A stretch of DNA of 24,716 nucleotides from UBA9554 sp038205135 (GTDB lineage Bacteria > Pseudomonadota > Alphaproteobacteria > Rhodobacterales > Rhodobacteraceae), in NCBI GenBank assembly GCA_038205135.1, contig JBBRCF010000047.1:1-24716 (forward strand), read 5' to 3'. Each line of letters begins with the position of its first letter. The first letter of the stretch is position 1. This document shows positions 23,693 through 24,716 of the stretch, piece by piece. The notes under the pieces are model-generated. The model saw nothing but the letters and a program-made list of their open reading frames with translations, made no database searches and was not told the DNA's origin. Made by a program: the position numbers and the translations under genes.

Positions 23693-24601
23693 ATGACAGA
23701 TATCGCCTCGATCGACGGGGTCCAGCGGACCCTCGCCACCCAAGGCTACGTGGCCGACCGCGCGCTGGCCACCGTGGTGTTTCTGGCGCTACGCTTGGGC
23801 CGTCCGCTGTTTCTGGAAGGCGAGCCGGGCACCGGCAAGACCGAAATCGCCAAGGCCATCGCGGCTGCCCTGGGCCGCCGCCTGATCCGGCTGCAATGCT
23901 ATGAAGGTCTGGATGCCGCCTCTGCGGTCTATGACTGGAATTTCGCCGCGCAGATGATCGCTATCCGCACCGCCGAAGCGGCGGGCGGCGCCGACCGCGA
24001 CGCGCTGCGCGCCGAATTGTTCACCGAAGACTACCTGATCGAACGCCCGCTGCTGGCCGCGATGCGTCCGCAGCCGGGCGGTGCGCCGGTGCTGCTGATC
24101 GACGAACTGGACCGGACCGATGAACCCTTCGAGGCGTTCCTGCTGGAGGCGCTGTCAGATTTTCAGGTCACCATTCCCGAACTGGGCACCATCCGCGCCC
24201 CGGAACCGCCCATCGTCATCCTGACCTCGAACCGCACCCGCGAAGTGCACGACGCGCTGAAACGCCGTTGCCTGTATCACTGGGTCGATTACCCGAACTT
24301 CGACCGCGAAATGGCCATCCTGACCGCCCGCGCCCCCGAAGCGTCCGACACGCTCAGCCGCGAAATCGTGGCCTTTGTGCAGCGCCTGCGCACCGAGGAT
24401 CTGTTCAAGAAACCCGGCGTCGCCGAAACTATCGACTGGGCGAAATGCCTGCTGGCGCTGGATGTGCTGACGCTGTCGCCCGAGGTCATCGCCGATACGC
24501 TGGGCGCGGTGCTGAAATATCAGGACGATATTGCAAAACTGCAGGGCTCCGAGGCGAAACGCCTGCTGGACGAGGCCAAGAAAAGCCTCGTGCCAGTGTG
24601 A
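23693..24601 (+). CDS. MoxR/CoxD-type AAA+ ATPase
   Basis: 302 aa. It is a MoxR-family AAA+ chaperone-like ATPase that usually acts with a VWA partner to insert metals or cofactors or to remodel enzyme complexes. Walker A is GEPGTGKT (residues 43-50), Walker B LLIDELDRTDEPF (D137-E138), sensor 1 is in VILTSNRTRE, and RRCLYHWVDYP follows. The WNFAAQ and IERPLLAAM segments resemble CoxD of carbon-monoxide dehydrogenase maturation clusters, so a CoxE-like VWA gene could follow beyond the window. A GGAGGG site decides the ATG at 23693; the frame opens far upstream (23261) through the repeat array and is discarded. It is one of only two plus-strand genes. Confidence 0.9.
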   Translation: MTDIASIDGVQRTLATQGYVADRALATVVFLALRLGRPLFLEGEPGTGKTEIAKAIAAALGRRLIRLQCYEGLDAASAVYDWNFAAQMIAIRTAEAAGGADRDALRAELFTEDYLIERPLLAAMRPQPGGAPVLLIDELDRTDEPFEAFLLEALSDFQVTIPELGTIRAPEPPIVILTSNRTREVHDALKRRCLYHWVDYPNFDREMAILTARAPEASDTLSREIVAFVQRLRTEDLFKKPGVAETIDWAKCLLALDVLTLSPEVIADTLGAVLKYQDDIAKLQGSEAKRLLDEAKKSLVPV

Positions 24602-24627
24602 GGGCCCGCATGACCATGCGCCCCGGA

Positions 24628-24687
24628 CTTCTTCGGTTTCCAAATACACTCGGGGGGCGTGGGGGGGGGTAAAACCCCCCCCCCCCC
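24628..24687 (+). repeat. 3'-end repeat element, copy 3, with G9/C13 hairpin
   Basis: The core CTTCTTCGGTT...AATACACTCGGGGG starts 26 bp after the moxR stop. G9 (24661-24669), a TAAAA loop and C13 (24675-24687) then form a hairpin like those of the other copies. The homopolymers are longer than in copies 1 and 2 and the sequence after them is A/C-rich low complexity, so exact run lengths should not be trusted. Confidence 0.65.
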
Positions 24688-24716
24688 GGTATGTGCCCAA
24701 AAAATTCCCCCCAAAT

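Overview
The window looks like a high-GC chromosomal segment of an alphaproteobacterium of the order Rhodobacterales (Roseobacter/Rhodobacter type). The basis is the base composition, codon use and the recognisable gene order pyrE-dnaB-alr-mlaE-mlaF-pqiA-radA-cvpA-purF-SDR-surE-pcm, plus a 3'-end repeat (CTTCTTCGGTT...AATACCC[TC]CGGGGG followed by a G/C hairpin) that I associate from memory with this order. Nearly everything is on the minus strand; only a GntP-type permease (13806-15189) and a MoxR/CoxD-type AAA+ ATPase (23693-24601) are on the plus strand. No tRNA, rRNA, insertion sequence, phage gene or CRISPR array was seen.

Right to left along the minus strand: (i) 23346-16280 is a compact six-gene operon for an unidentified glycan or glycoconjugate: GT2 glycosyltransferase, PAPS sulfotransferase, a 792-aa fusion of a degenerate sulfotransferase-like domain with a second GT2 domain, an FkbM methyltransferase, a third GT2, and an alpha/beta-hydrolase-like protein lacking the nucleophile serine. 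The first four junctions overlap by 1-4 nt or are 6 nt apart. This is the least conventional part of the window. (ii) 16243-12956 carries pyrC and pyrE (de novo pyrimidine synthesis), separated by the plus-strand GntP-family permease, which has a one-base frameshift in a T4 run. (iii) 12779-9202 holds dnaB, a secreted DUF1194 von Willebrand-type protein and alr. alr is translationally coupled (ATGA overlaps) to mlaE and mlaF, the permease and ATPase of an MCE-type lipid transporter. (iv) 7622-4773 holds a small membrane protein, a single-domain PqiA-like protein, radA and cvpA. (v) 4673-1 holds purF, a DUF2199-like protein without the usual cysteines, an SDR-like protein without the catalytic serine, then surE-pcm and the start of a lipoprotein (the usual place of an NlpD-like M23 peptidase).

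Non-coding structure: three copies of a 3'-end repeat plus hairpin, one of them carrying an extra GATCCGGGG palindrome; a 4 x 13-bp tandem array in front of cvpA; a 6 x 11-12-bp array in front of moxR; a 2 x 15-bp array in the 3' end of the hydrolase-like gene; and two DnaA-box-like 9-mers one helical turn apart upstream of dnaB. The last ~60 bases are homopolymer-rich and look like unreliable contig-end sequence.
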